A DNA stretch of 64,000 nucleotides from Coenobita brevimanus (GCA_032717465.1 JAVRFU010000159.1:85940-149939); one strand, 5' to 3'; counted from the first letter of the stretch, positions 1 to 10,170 are shown. Notes: generated by a model not told the origin, from the sequence alone. Made by a program: numbers and translations.

Positions 1-108
1 TTTTGTCAGATGGAAATAAACTGACTATAGTTATATGTTGAATTGGAATATGTTATACTGTTATCGGTGTGTGGGAAATGTGCCACGCGTTTGAAATTTT
101 ATAACTAT

Positions 109-156
109 ATGGATTAGGGCGTCAGGCTATAGATAGATTAATAGATACGTAGGGAG
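109..156 (+). mobile_element. LINE-A/SINE-X 3' tail fragment
   Basis: A short stretch reading GGATTAGGGCGTCAGGCTATAG followed by a degenerate (TAGA)n tract matches the terminal ~45 bp shared by LINE-A and SINE-X elsewhere in the window. It is too short to assign to one family. Confidence 0.5.
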
Positions 157-334
157 AGATCCTGGGGTGCCCATAGACTAAACTATTTTGATATATCTCT
201 TCCTATCACACAGTCATTTGCCATATTTTCCTAAGCATGAGCAAGAACCAATTTGCCTGTCAGGTCTCTATCGTCTTTCAACCCAGGGCATCTCAGAAAT
301 CAGCAGTATTATGTGTTGAGCAGATAATTTTGTG

Positions 335-395
335 CAGTATGCCTAGCCCTGGCTTCCTACGCTCCTTATGGGGTGACATAGGATTGGATGATGGC
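335..395 (+). mobile_element. SINE-Y 3' tail fragment
   Basis: The block around GCCTAGCCCTGGCTTCCTAC and the following GGATTGGATGATGG matches the 3' module of the tRNA-derived SINE-Y copies near 39.1, 40.45 and 58.25 kb. No head is present. Confidence 0.55.
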
Positions 396-399
396 AGAC

Positions 400-1189
400 G
401 ATGTTGTATAAAGTTGCAAGGTCTCCAACATGACAGCCAATGGTTGATACGTTTTTTAGAATTACTATCGTTATGCTGATTCTTAGGCTATGCTGTTGAT
501 ATTTCTCCTTCATTGTTGCGTTTTCTTGGTCTGTGTATCGTTTGGGTGTTTGTGATGGTGTTGATGTCTGTTGGGTTGGGTTGTCGTGGTTTATGATTAG
601 AGAGAGCAAGGATGTGTGATGTCCCCATGGTTTGGTGTGTGTGTGTGTGTAAGATAGTAGGATTTGAATGGTAAGTGAATGAGTGTATGAGCCATTTCAT
701 TGGGCTTGCAGTTAGTTTCACTCTCTCTTGGGTTTCCTCTTTGCTTTATGGGCCCTATGCATTTTATCCATGTGTAAAAAAGATAAATAAACAGGTTAGG
801 AGTGACTGCTTGAAAAAGAAAAAGAAAAAATGGTTACGATGATTGAAAAATAATTGATTACGAAGATGATGATGATGATGATTAGTTCACCTCACTAGGC
901 ATGGTACTGATAGTTGGCCCTTAATGCTTGTTTATTCTTTGTTCTTTGCTCCCAGCTCAAATATTTCTGTCATGAGAGATAGAGAGACCCTGTTGTTGTA
1001 GTGCTAAAATCATTACATGCCTCTGACCCTCCTATCACCTGTATTGGCCATCATAACCATCCCTTCTAGCAAATTAATTCTCATGATGAATTCCTTTGTC
1101 AGTGGATGATAAACCTATTATATCAAAATTATGCTGTTTTGAAGAATATTTGCTATGTATTAGTAAATCTTGGCTTGTAATCCCACTTG
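400..1189. other. No gene recognised
   Basis: AT-rich sequence with a (GT)n patch near 636-650 and a (GAT)n patch near 865-881. No ORF here resembles a known family. Confidence 0.5.
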
Positions 1190-1239
1190 ACTGACTACAG
1201 AAACCCTGGCAGCCCCAAAGGTATATGTTGAAGGATTGT

Positions 1240-1440
1240 CTGTTGTGGTAGTGTGGTGTGGTGTGTGGGAGGAGGCCTACACTGTGGTACATGTGGTGAG
1301 TGTTTGTAGTAGTGTGTTGTGGTGAGTGGGAGGAGGCCTACACTGTGGTAAATGTGAGTGTGGTGTGGTGTGGCAGGAAGCATTACACTGTGGGCATAGT
1401 GCATTGTGTGTGAGTTGTGTATTGTGTTGGCATTGAAGTA
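1240..1440. repeat. GT-rich imperfect minisatellite
   Basis: The phrase GTGGGAGGAGGCCTACACTG occurs at about 1265 and again at 1326 (period about 61 bp) inside a TGTGG-rich stretch. The short minus-strand ORFs here are repeat read-through. Confidence 0.6.
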
Positions 1441-2562
1441 GAGAAAGATGATGATTGTGTTGAAGTCTGGGTATACTCATTTCACTCTAACTTGGCACAA
1501 ATTTTCATGTTTTGGTAGTTTTTTTTTTAACGTGTCCCACTGGCAGAAACCAAACATTAGACCTGCATTCACTCCATAGCTTTTCATTGTGACAGGCCTC
1601 ATATTTTAATGCCTGTTTACTGTATTCTTACAAGTCAGCATTCATGAGAGAGCCTAAGCCATTTTTAGACCAAGTTAGAGTTGTGTTTCTCTGGGTATGG
1701 TTGAGTCTGAAGGGTGGGTGTCTGGTGATGGTTTTTGAAGGTTTCTGTTGTATATCTAGGTAGTAGCTATGTACCATCTGAAATAGTAGAAATAAAGTTT
1801 AAAAAGAAAGAAAGAAAAAAGTGGATGACGGCCACAGCCACTTGGCGGACTGCACTTGGGCTACTGGACTGCACTTAGGCCACCGGTATTGCAGATGGTC
1901 GGAGCCAGTGACCTGTACTGTGAAATTCCCTATGCTTTTCACAGCACAGTTCCTTTGGAATGGGGGCCGTTTTAAGAGGGTAGGAAAAAATATGTATCCT
2001 TCTGAAAAATAGTGTTGGGTATAGGATGAGAATAGGTTGTAAGTACTCTTTGTAATGTAAGTTCTTATTACATGCTTTCCATAGCTGTTCTTCCAAACCA
2101 GCATCATATTTTAGTGCTTATATACTGTATTCTTACAATACAGCATCCATGAGAGAGAGCACAGGGCATTTTTAGACCAAGTTAGAGTAAAAAGAGAGAG
2201 AGAGTATAGGTTGTGTTTTTCTGGATGTGGTTGTGTCTGAACGGTGGGTGTCTCAGGATGGTTTTTGAAGGCTTCTGTTTGGCTGTAGTGGCCATGTATA
2301 TGTAGGTAGTTGCTATGTACCGTCTGAAGTAGTAGAAATAAAGTTAGAAAAGAGAGAGAGAAAAAAGTGGATGACGGCCACAGCCACTGGTGGATCTGCA
2401 CTTTGGCTACAGGTATTGCAGGTGGACAGAGCCTCTGACCTGTACTGTGAAATTCCATGTGTTTTTCCCAGTATGGTTCTGTTGGAATGGGGGCTGTTTT
2501 AAGGGGGTAGGAAAGAAAATATGTATCCTTGTGAATTTTAGTGTTGGGTATAAGATGAGAAT

Positions 2563-2735
2563 ATCTATCTGTCTGTCTGCCAGCTGCCATAATCCCATAA
2601 GGGGGGGCCATTTGACTTTTATTTATGGGGAGGGGCACTAGCCCTTCACCAACCCACTTGTTGACACATAGGGAGCACATATGGTTTGATTATATGGTTA
2701 CCACCCAGCATTGTAAACAGTTTCTTGGCTTACAG
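2563..2735 (-). mobile_element. SINE-X 3' portion, inserted in the tandem array
   Basis: On the minus strand this reads the SINE-X core (GGTTACCACCCAGC on plus), the GGGAGGGGCACTAG block and the terminal GGCxxCTGGCAG(ATAG)n tail. The neighbouring array copy lacks it, and its flanks (GATGAGAAT and AGTACT) rejoin in unit 1, so it is an insertion younger than the array. Confidence 0.75.
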
Positions 2736-2859
2736 ATTTTTTTAAAGTACTTTTTGTAATGCAAGTTTTTATTACATGCCTTCCATAGCTCTTCTTCATA
2801 ACCAGGATCGTATTTTAGTGTTTATATACTATGCTTAAAACCCAGCATCCATGAGAGAG

Positions 2860-2924
2860 GCGATACGTTTGTGGCCATCCTGTACGGGATTAAGGCGTCT
2901 GGCAATAGATAGATAGATAGATCT
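2860..2924 (+). mobile_element. 65-bp LINE-A/SINE-X tail insertion with 9-bp target duplication
   Basis: The insert ends in GGCGTCTGGCAATAGATAG repeats and is flanked by ATGAGAGAG at 2851-2859 and 2925-2933. This is an extremely 5'-truncated target-primed insertion. Confidence 0.75.
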
Positions 2925-3655
2925 ATGAGAGAGAGCACAAGGCATTTTTAGACCAAGTTAGAGTAAAGAGAGGGTGAGAGAGAGTAGGTGTATTGGTGTT
3001 TCTCTGGGTAGGGTTGTTTGTGAAGGGTGGGTGTCTGGTGATGGTTTTTGAAGGGTCCTGTTTAGCTGCAGATTTGTGGATGTCTGTAGTGGCCTTGTGT
3101 GTATAGGTAGCTAGGTACAGTGTGAAATAATACAAATAAAGTACTGTATATATATATATTTATTTATAAAAAAAGCTGTGTACACTCTGAAATAATAAAG
3201 TACTGGAATTAAAAAAAAATAAATAAGAGGTTGACGGCCACAGCCATCGGCGGACTGCGACAAGTGCAGGTGGTCGGAGCCGATGTCCTGTACTGTGATA
3301 TTCCCTGTATTTTCACAGCACAGTTCCTTCTGAATGGGGGCCGTTTTAGGGGCGAGAAAAAGAATATTGACTCTATCTTGTGAAATGTAGTGCTGGCGTG
3401 CAGTGTTATAGGCTTTGAATGGCTGTAGTGGCTAGGTAGGCAGTGTGTACAGGATAAATTATTAACAGAAGAAAAAGGAAATAAGAGAAAGAGGAGAAAT
3501 AGAAATGGTTGCCCATTTTATTTGGATTTAGGTAACTTTCTAATTTGGGGCAGTGGTCAAGTAATAGGTCTAGTACAACTTCCTTGGTGGTTTGAATGGC
3601 CGTAATGCTTTTATGTTCCTCTGACAAAGTGGGGCCAGACTGGAGGGTCAGTTGA

Positions 3656-3680
3656 ACTAGTAATCAAGGAGACTCATTCC
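3656..3680 (-). repeat. Dispersed copy of the 22-bp core motif
   Basis: The minus strand reads GAGTCTCCTTGATTACTAGT, one mismatch from the core of the 22.7-27.9 kb array. Confidence 0.6.
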
Positions 3681-3976
3681 TGTCTCAGTACTAAAAATTT
3701 CACTGTTTCATGGGATTAGTTATTATGAAGAGGTACATAGTGAGGCTGGGGGGAGGAGGCAGCCTTATAACTCTGTGTGGAGGTCTTGTTGGGTTGTGGT
3801 GGTGGTTTATGTGTTCGTGTTTTTCTGCATTGAGAGTCCCCTTGTTGTCCTGTGTCTGTGTGTTTAGCCACGAGGGATTTTTGGCACTGAGAACACCAGC
3901 TGGTATTGTAGTGGTGTTGGTCTGGAATAGGAAAGTCCTGGAGTTGATAATTTTGAAGCACTTATGTAGGGAGAAA

Positions 3977-4095
3977 TATGTGAGGTAGTCAGGATTCCAG
4001 GGGCTTAAATGGTCAGTGAGTGAGCATCTGGTCCTTTTCACTGGACATGGCCTGGTTATATCAGTGCCACCACCTGAAGGTGTCTGCCCTGCACC
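3977..4095 (+). repeat. Dispersed repeat shared with 59.2 kb
   Basis: GTCAGGATTCCAGGGGCT and the following GTGAGTGAGTG-like text recur at about 59,211-59,250. The family is unidentified. Confidence 0.5.
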
Positions 4096-4111
4096 GCAAT
4101 TTTATAACAAT

Positions 4112-4275
4112 TGGGTGCGTAAGGTGAGAAGTGTGAATTTCGGGGGTAGGGTTGTGAGGCAGACTGGGAAAAAAATACGAGACAAGGTCATAGGGTGGCT
4201 GCCAGAGATTGAGCAGCATAGACAGCCACCATTAGGTGACTATGGCCAATGAATGCATGTTGGAGCCTTCATGAA
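4112..4275 (+). mobile_element. LINE-B 3' end
   Basis: The plus strand reads GTGAGAAGTGTGAATTTCGG, then a stretch coding for a degraded C-terminal tail (RQTGKKIRDKVIGWLPEIEQ), ending near GCATGTTGGAGCCTTC. The same terminal region occurs inverted at 11.8, 18.6, 20.3 and 63.06 kb. Severely 5'-truncated. Confidence 0.75.
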
Positions 4276-4279
4276 TAGT

Positions 4280-4935
4280 ACGATACAAATGATATAAAAA
4301 TACTGAACTGTTTCTACAGGCCCATCATGTACACCTCAGTATATATAGGCATAGCTTTGAAATACTGTATATATAAACACATCATCTGAGATCTAGTGGC
4401 ACATTTTCCACACAGTTTAAAACAGAATATGTGTAAATTGTGAGTTTTGTTTGTGTATAATGCCAGCAGTAAGTAATTCCTCATTTAATAATTGATATAT
4501 ATTCCCGTAAATTGCTGATTGCGTGAAGTTAGGGTCGGGTCCCAGCAAGAGGGACTTTTTCTCCAGCATTTAAGGATCATATGCAAGACAGAACTAACTA
4601 GCAAGATTTATTTATGTTAAATTTAAAAAAATTATATTTTTAGATGAATTAACATTGATCTTTCACAGCACACCTTTGAGATTAATTAAGAAGTTTGTGA
4701 AAAGTGTATTTTTGAGTGACATTAAGAGAGAGACTGTGCTTAGTGAAAGTATCTTAAATGAGGAATTACTGATAGGGGTTTGCCAGTAAATTATTGTTAT
4801 TATTATTTAACCCACAAGCAGTTTTTGAAGCATAAACTAATGATACCCCTTGCTGGCATTAATATTACAAAGGAAAACAAAGTTGAGTGTTTATTCTCTG
4901 TGTGTTTTAGTACTTCATATAGTTAAGTATTGTAT
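4280..4935. other. AT-rich interval, no gene recognised
   Basis: No ORF, RNA gene or repeat I can name in this AT-rich interval. Confidence 0.5.
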
Positions 4936-4939
4936 TAGG

Positions 4940-5235
4940 CTTCCTCTTCTCCTCCTCGTTGTTCTTCTCTTCCTTCCTCTTCCTCCCCATATTGTATTAG
5001 GCTTCCTCTTCTCCTCCTTGTTGTTCTTTTCCTCTTCTTCCTTCCTGTTCCCCTCCTCATTGTTCTCCTTCCTCCTCCTCCTCCTCCTCATTCTTTTCTT
5101 CCTTCCTCGTCCTCCCCTTTTTGTATTAGGCTTCCTCTCCTCCTCTTATTGTATTAGGCCTCCTCTTCTCCTCGTTCTTCTCTCCCTTTTCTTCTTTCCC
5201 CTTCCTCCCCTCTTTATTCCTCTTCCTAACCTTAC
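4940..5235 (+). repeat. Pyrimidine-rich (CTC/CTT)n tract
   Basis: Near-continuous CCTCTTCTCCTCC with the phrase TTGTATTAGGCTTCCTCT repeated about four times (from 4931, 4991, 5123 and 5149). Confidence 0.85.
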
Positions 5236-6720
5236 CACCCTGCAACCCACCCTACCACCCCCACCCTTGCTTTGCCTTACTAGGTGTCCCTTGCTGTTCC
5301 TGTCATCCTTGTCCTGTCGTTCCATCCCTGTTCTGTCAGCCATGTCCTTTCCTTCCATCCCTGTTCTGTCAACCATGTCCTGTCCTGCCACCCCTGTCCT
5401 GCCATCACTTACCTGCCCTGCACCCTTGCACTTTCCTTCCCTCCCCTCCCCCCTTGCACTTTCCTTCCCTCCCCTACACCCATGTAATATGCAGCCATGC
5501 CCTCCCCTACACCCTTGTAATATGCAGCCATGCCCTCCCCTACACCCTTGCAATATGCAGCCATGCCCTGCCTTGCCTTGCCACCCCTGTCCTGCCCTCC
5601 CCTCCTTGCTACCCCTGTCCTGCCCTCCCCTCCTTGCTACCCCTGTCCTGCCCTCCCCTCCTTGCTACCCCTGTCCTGCCCTCCTCTCCTTGCTATTCTT
5701 ACCCTGTGTCCTGCTGTTCTTGCCTAGGGTGTCCTGCCCTTCCATCTCTTGCTGTATCCTGCTTGTCTTACCTTGCTATGACCTGCTCTGTTGTGCCCTT
5801 CCATCATCTGTGCTATGTCATGCTTTGTGCCCTGCCACCCATGCACTGTCATCTGCACTCTTGCTGTGCCCTGCCACCCATGCACTGTCATCTGCACTCT
5901 TGCTGTGCCCTGCCATCCTTGGCCTCCTTGCTATTCTTACCCTGTGTCCTGCTGTTCTTGCCTAGGGTGTCCTGCCCTTCCATCTCTTGCTGTATCCTGC
6001 TTGTCTTACCTTGCTATGACCTGCTCTGTTGTGCCCTTCCATCATCTGTGCTATGTCATGCTTTGTGCCCTGCCACCCATGCACTGTCATCTGCACTCTT
6101 GCTGTGCCCTGCCATCCTTGGCCTCCTTGCTATTCTTACCCTGTGTCCTGCTGTTCTTGCCTAGGGTGTCCTGCCCTTCCATCTCTTGCTGTATCCTGCT
6201 TGTCTTACCTTCCTATGACCTGGTCTGTTGTGCCCTTCCATTATCTGTGCTATGTCGTGCTTTGTGCCCTGCCACCCCTGTCCTGCCCTACACCCATGCA
6301 CTGTCATCTGCACTCTTGCTGTGCCCTGCCATCCTTGGTCTGTCCTCCTTACCCTGTGTCCTGCTGTTCTTGCCTATGGTGTCCTGCCCTTCCATCTCTT
6401 GCTGTATCCTGCTTGTCTTACCTTGCTATGACCTGCTCTGTTGTGCCCTTCCATCATCTGTGCTATGTCGTGCTTTGTGCCCTGCCACCCCTGTCCTGCT
6501 CTACACCCATGCACTGTCATCTGCACTCTTGCTGTGCCCTGCCCTTCCCTTCCATCTTTTGCTGTATCCTGCTTGTCTTGCCCTTGCATCATCTATGCTC
6601 TGTCCTTCCATCATGTGTGTCATGTCCTGCTGTTCTTGCCCTGTCATCTGCCATGTCCTGCTGTGTCCTTCCCTGTCATCTGCCATGTCCTGCTCCATGT
6701 CTTGTTTTGTTTGTTTTTAA
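5236..6720 (+). repeat. CCTGCC/CTTGCT satellite with nested periodicities
   Basis: Three repeat scales are visible. A ~34-bp unit containing ATATGCAGCCATGCCCTCCC repeats at 5490-5565. A ~28-bp unit containing CTCCCCTCCTTGCTACCCCT repeats at 5588-5695. A long unit of about 198-238 bp, marked by GTGTCCTGCTGTTCTTGCCT, recurs at about 5706, 5944, 6142 and 6356. ORFs of up to 371 codons run through it in more than one frame with near-identical repeated peptides, the signature of a satellite and not a protein gene. Confidence 0.9.
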
Positions 6721-6854
6721 TATATGTTTCTTTTATTCTTTAATGTCTTTGTATATTGTCCTTTTCAGTTCATAATATATGTTTTTGTTCTTTAATGTCT
6801 TTTTATATTGTCCTTTTAAGTTCTAAGTGCTAAAGTTTGAATATGTTATAAGTT

Positions 6855-7038
6855 ACTTATATATGTATAGTACTTATTATATGTATAGTACTTCGAAAAA
6901 TATCAGAAAAAGAATACCAATAGACATGAATAGTATGAAGTGATGTCTCCTTCATACTATTCAATGTCTATTGGTATTCTCTTTCTGATATTTTTCAAAG
7001 TACTATACATATAATAAGTACTATACATATATAAGTAC
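6855..7038. repeat. Near-perfect ~86-bp inverted repeat (hairpin), 9-nt loop
   Basis: Left arm 6855-6940 and right arm 6950-7038 are reverse complements with few mismatches. Around the loop (6941-6949) the arms read GAATAGTATGAAG and CTTCATACTATTC. It could be a foldback element, a palindromic MITE or a replication-generated inverted duplication. No flanking target duplication is evident. Confidence 0.9.
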
Positions 7039-7090
7039 TATACATATATAAGTACTATACATATATAAGTACTATACATATATAAGTAAT
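7015..7090 (+). repeat. 17-bp tandem repeat (AGTACTATACATATATA)
   Basis: Four to five copies lie at the outer end of the hairpin's right arm. The left arm has only about two equivalents, so the tract expanded on one side after the hairpin formed. Confidence 0.8.
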
Positions 7091-7188
7091 ATACAAAAAA
7101 GGTATATGTATATATAATAAAGACAAGGTAAATACATTGGTTTTATTTCCACTAAGATACATTTAAGTGAAGAAGGTGAAAAAAAAAA

Positions 7189-7279
7189 CTATCTCGATAA
7201 ATCGGCCAGAGAAATAAGGACTGGGAACCCTAAGGGAGGGTTGCCAGTCCGTATTTTCGTGGCCGATTTATCGAGATAG
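7189..7279. mobile_element. 91-bp palindromic MITE-like element
   Basis: Perfect 20-bp terminal inverted repeats: CTATCTCGATAAATCGGCCA at 7189-7208 and its complement at 7260-7279. A second nested pair (GGACTGG at 7218, CCAGTCC at 7244) lies inside. The superfamily is unknown; flanks are A-rich on the left and TTCTGCG on the right. Confidence 0.7.
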
Positions 7280-7289
7280 GTTCTGCGCC

Positions 7290-8095
7290 CTACCCCAAGA
7301 TGCTTCCAAGACCGTGCCCTTCAAATCACTGTGTAGATGCCATGTCTTGTATTGCTCTGCCCAGCTAATGCCAGGCAGAGCTATACAAGAACACATGGCA
7401 TACAACAGAGTGATCAAAAGGGCTACTTAACATGCATTGCTAAACACGGTGTGCACCACGCAACGTTGTGTTTGCTAAGGCATGTTAAAACGGAAGCAAT
7501 TGGACCATTAATCAACATGACACAGTATACAAAAGACATGAGCCAATTAACCCCTTCAGTATGAGGACATTTTATTCCTGCTGATGCCACACGATTTTAT
7601 TCAGCTTGGAGTGCAATCTCATACTGGAGGAGACATAGTCTCCCTTCAGTATCAGACCCCCTTCCTAAGCTGAGTAAAATCGTCTGGCAGCAGCAAGAAT
7701 ACAATCATCTGGGACACAGCTACAATACACTGAGAAATGATGTAAACAGTACTGAAGAGGTTCAAAAATACCAACATGGACGGTTGTGATGCATGTTAAA
7801 TAACAACAAAATCACATTCCACTGAACAATATTTACTCTTCACTAACTTGGCCCAATTTCTCAGTCTTTTCCAGCTGTGTCACATAAGAGTAACTCGAGG
7901 CACAGAAAGGCAATGCTATTACTCATAATCCTTTTCACACTGTGCCTACTATCCTGTTTTAAGAAAGTTACAACTCATAATTCAGGCTGGAAAGATTTAT
8001 AATTTTAGGCCAAGCTAAAGTTCAGAGTATAATCTCAAGCAAACAAATAAAACTACAAACATAATGGCCATATTACTATAACAATGTGAAAGTGT
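7290..8095. other. No gene recognised
   Basis: Mixed-composition DNA. The phrase CCTTCAGTAT(C/G)AG appears twice (about 7554 and 7637) in partly inverted context. The 75-codon ORF at 7337-7564 has no recognisable motif. Confidence 0.4.
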
Positions 8096-8099
8096 GGAC

Positions 8100-9007
8100 A
8101 TGCTATATCTACCTATAGCCTGACACCTTCATCCTGTGAGGGTACATATCTCCTCCCTGTCCACTACCATCTACCTGCCCTCCCCCAGATTACACCCCCT
8201 GCCTCTCCCTCCACCTCACTCACATACACCCTCCTGATTATGTTTCCTACTCTCCATTCCCCCAACTTACACCCCCTCTCATATATCTCTCCACTCCATC
8301 CCTCCATCTCATCCTCAGTCTCCACCTCACTCACATCCACTCTCAGAATCTTCCTACACCCTCCTCTCTCATGCACCTCTCCACTCCATCCCTCCATCTC
8401 ATCCTCAGTCTCCACCTCACTCACATACACTCTCAGAATCTTCCTACACCCTCCTCTCTCATGCACCTCTCCACTCCATCCCTCCATCTCATCCTCAGTC
8501 TCCACCTCACTCACATACACTCTCAGAATCTTCCTACACCCTCCTCTCTCATGCACCTCTCCACTCCATCCCTCCATCTCATCCTCAGTCTCCACCTCAC
8601 TCACATACACTCTCAGAATCTTCCTACACCCTCCTCTCTCATGCACCTCTCCACTCCATCCCTCCATCTCATCCTCAGTCTCCCCCTGCCACTTTCCCCA
8701 CCTCCACCTCACTCTCACAAACCCCTACTTAGTCTCTCTCTCCATCCCTGCCCACTTACACCTCCCTCTCATACCTCTATTCCATCCTTCCACCTCACTC
8801 TCATACTCCACCCCCAACTTACACCCTCCTCTCCTATATACCTCCACTCATCCCTCCATCTCATCCTCAGTCTCCCCCTCCCTCTTACCCCACATCCACC
8901 TTACTCACATACACTCCTAGTTAGTTTCCCTCTCCTTCCCATTTCAATTTACAACATCCTCTACTCAATCCCTCAGTTTCCCTCTTCCCCCCCCTCCACC
9001 TCACACA
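8100..9007 (-). mobile_element. LINE-A 3' end, interrupted (part 1)
   Basis: On the minus strand this is the C-terminal tail of the LINE-A ORF (ERLTKRVYVSEVE-like, then RPRMRWRDGVER-like text), ending at the left with a degraded CTGACACCTTCATCCTGTGAGG and TATCTACC tail. The copy continues at 10,059-10,170 on the other side of the PIF/Harbinger element. Confidence 0.8.
8297..8690 (-). repeat. 90-bp minisatellite inside LINE-A (about 4-5 units)
   Basis: The unit starting ATGCACCTCTCCACTCCATC repeats with an exact 90-bp period at 8371, 8461, 8551 and 8641, preceded by a more diverged unit. Ninety is a multiple of three, so both strands stay open and give 30-residue peptide repeats. It is amplified from the LINE-A C-terminal coding tail. 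Confidence 0.9.
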
Positions 9008-9318
9008 TTAGGGCCGATTCACACTACACGGTTCGTCTCCGTACGGCTTTCGTACGTTAATTATTTTATCGAAATCAATGGGGCTGTTCACACTATATTT
9101 TCCGTTTATTGTTCATCTTTCGTGCGGCTTTCACACGTATGGATCGCCTACGTTTGGAAGAAATCTCTAACGAACGAAACGTATACGTATGGAAACGCTC
9201 CGTACCTCCACCAATCAGTGTGAACATCAATACGTATCAGTCACGGTGTGTTTACAGACAACAGAGGACAACTTTAGCCTGTCACTGCTTTTGGCCGTGA
9301 ACAGTACTATAAGTAGTC

Positions 9319-9451
9319 ATGAGTGACGAGAAGTTATTAGAACTGGTCAGAGGCTACGAGGAACTATATGACAGGGGCAACAGAAAATACAACGATAACC
9401 ATATGAAAGAAAAAATATGGAAATTAATAGGAGAGGGATTGGAAAAATTGG
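9319..9451 (+). CDS. MADF (Myb/SANT-like) first exon of a Harbinger accessory protein
   Basis: The ORF starts MSDEKLLELVRGYEELYDRG and continues to EKIWKLIGEGLEKLG, with the Leu/Trp spacing of the N-terminal MADF/SANT-like fold used by the DNA-binding partner of PIF/Harbinger transposases. It ends at a GT dinucleotide in a good donor context (TTGG, then GTAAGA), suggesting a 133-nt first exon. No downstream exon completing the domain is visible before the element ends, so this is a partial, probably non-functional remnant. An ordinary host MADF gene captured by the element is an alternative, but the inverted termini around it favour transposon origin. Confidence 0.55.
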
Positions 9452-9488
9452 GTAAGATATTTAAATATTTCACTATTTTATTTTAACA

Positions 9489-9665
9489 GTGTGACAAATA
9501 GCATTTTATCCTTCATCCTATTCATTATCATTCATAGGGTGTGACAAATAGCATTTTATCCTTCATCCTACTCATTATCATTCATAGGGTATCTCTTAAC
9601 ACCCTATCCATTACCATTCACAGGTTCTCCCAACATCCTGTTCATAACCATTGGTAGGTTCTCTC
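9489..9665 (+). repeat. ~59-bp tandem repeat within the Harbinger element
   Basis: GTGTGACAAATAGCATTTTA with CATTATCATTCATAGGGT is duplicated (9489 and 9539), then decays into two weaker partial units carrying CCATTxxCATTCACAGG-like text. A 33-bp repeat (CCATGGAAGAxAACCAGTGG) follows at 9683-9770. Confidence 0.7.
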
Positions 9666-10058
9666 TCAACCCTCTATACGCCCATGGAAGAAAACCAGTG
9701 GCACTTCAAGAATCTTTTAAATTCCATGGAAGAGAACCAGTGGGACTTCAAGAATCTTTTAAATTTCTTTTACAAGGAATGCACCTTGTGGAGCATTTCC
9801 TCCCTGTCTAGTTATGTCTACTAAAGAGCTTGCATTGTTCATGACATTCATGGTTGTAACATCAGTGGCATTGTCACCTCAGTAGTTGTGCAAAATTGAA
9901 AGTTGCAGCAAGCTGCTTTACACTAATTTCCGAGGCTTCTTGTCGGAGCCACAGCTGCACGCAGACTGACGAGATCATGGACATATAGTGTGAACAGTGA
10001 CATAGCAAATGAACCGTAACCCTACGAAGACGAACCGTATAGTGTGAATTGGCCCTTA

Positions 10059-10170
10059 GTCTCTCACTCCAGCCCTCCATCTCATCCTTGGTCTCCCCTC
10101 CTACCTCACTCACATACACTCCTAGTTAATTCTCTCCCACTCCACTCCATCCCTCAGTCTCCCATATCTA
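10059..10170 (-). mobile_element. LINE-A 3' end, interrupted (part 2)
   Basis: CCCTCCATCTCATCCTTGGT and CACTCACATACACTCCTAG resume the LINE-A minus-strand tail right after the Harbinger target duplication. Confidence 0.7.

Larger units (their letters stand above)
1638..3400 (+). repeat. Tandem array of about 0.5 kb units (3 copies)
   Basis: Two landmarks recur in order: CATTTTTAGACCAAGTTAGAG at about 1660, 2169 and 2944, and GACGGCCACAGCCA at about 1826, 2373 and 3233. The first unit is about 505 bp. The second is enlarged by a SINE insertion at 2563-2735 and the third is partial. Each unit has an AATAAAG/poly-A-like patch just before the GACGGCC block, so the unit could derive from a retroposed or 3'-UTR sequence. 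No coding frame is conserved between copies. Confidence 0.8.
9011..10055 (+). mobile_element. PIF/Harbinger-type DNA transposon, non-autonomous, TTA target duplication
   Basis: The termini are GGGCCGATTCACACTACACG at the left and, on the minus strand at the right, GGGCCAATTCACACTATACG. Both are flanked by TTA (9008-9010 and 10056-10058), the 3-bp duplication typical of PIF/Harbinger. The terminal similarity continues for about 35 bp (both reach CGGTTCGTCT). At 1,045 bp it is far too short for transposase plus accessory gene, and I see only a MADF-like exon inside. It has inserted into a LINE-A copy whose sequence resumes on the right. Confidence 0.85.

Noticed and set aside
4850..6775. Long plus-strand ORFs (up to 371 codons)
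   Set aside because: They lie entirely in a pyrimidine-rich satellite, overlap in several frames and repeat the same peptides; stop codons are simply absent from the repeat word.
8164..9060. Overlapping ORFs of 184-229 codons on both strands
   Set aside because: The 90-bp period, a multiple of three, keeps all frames open across a LINE-A tail. No independent gene.
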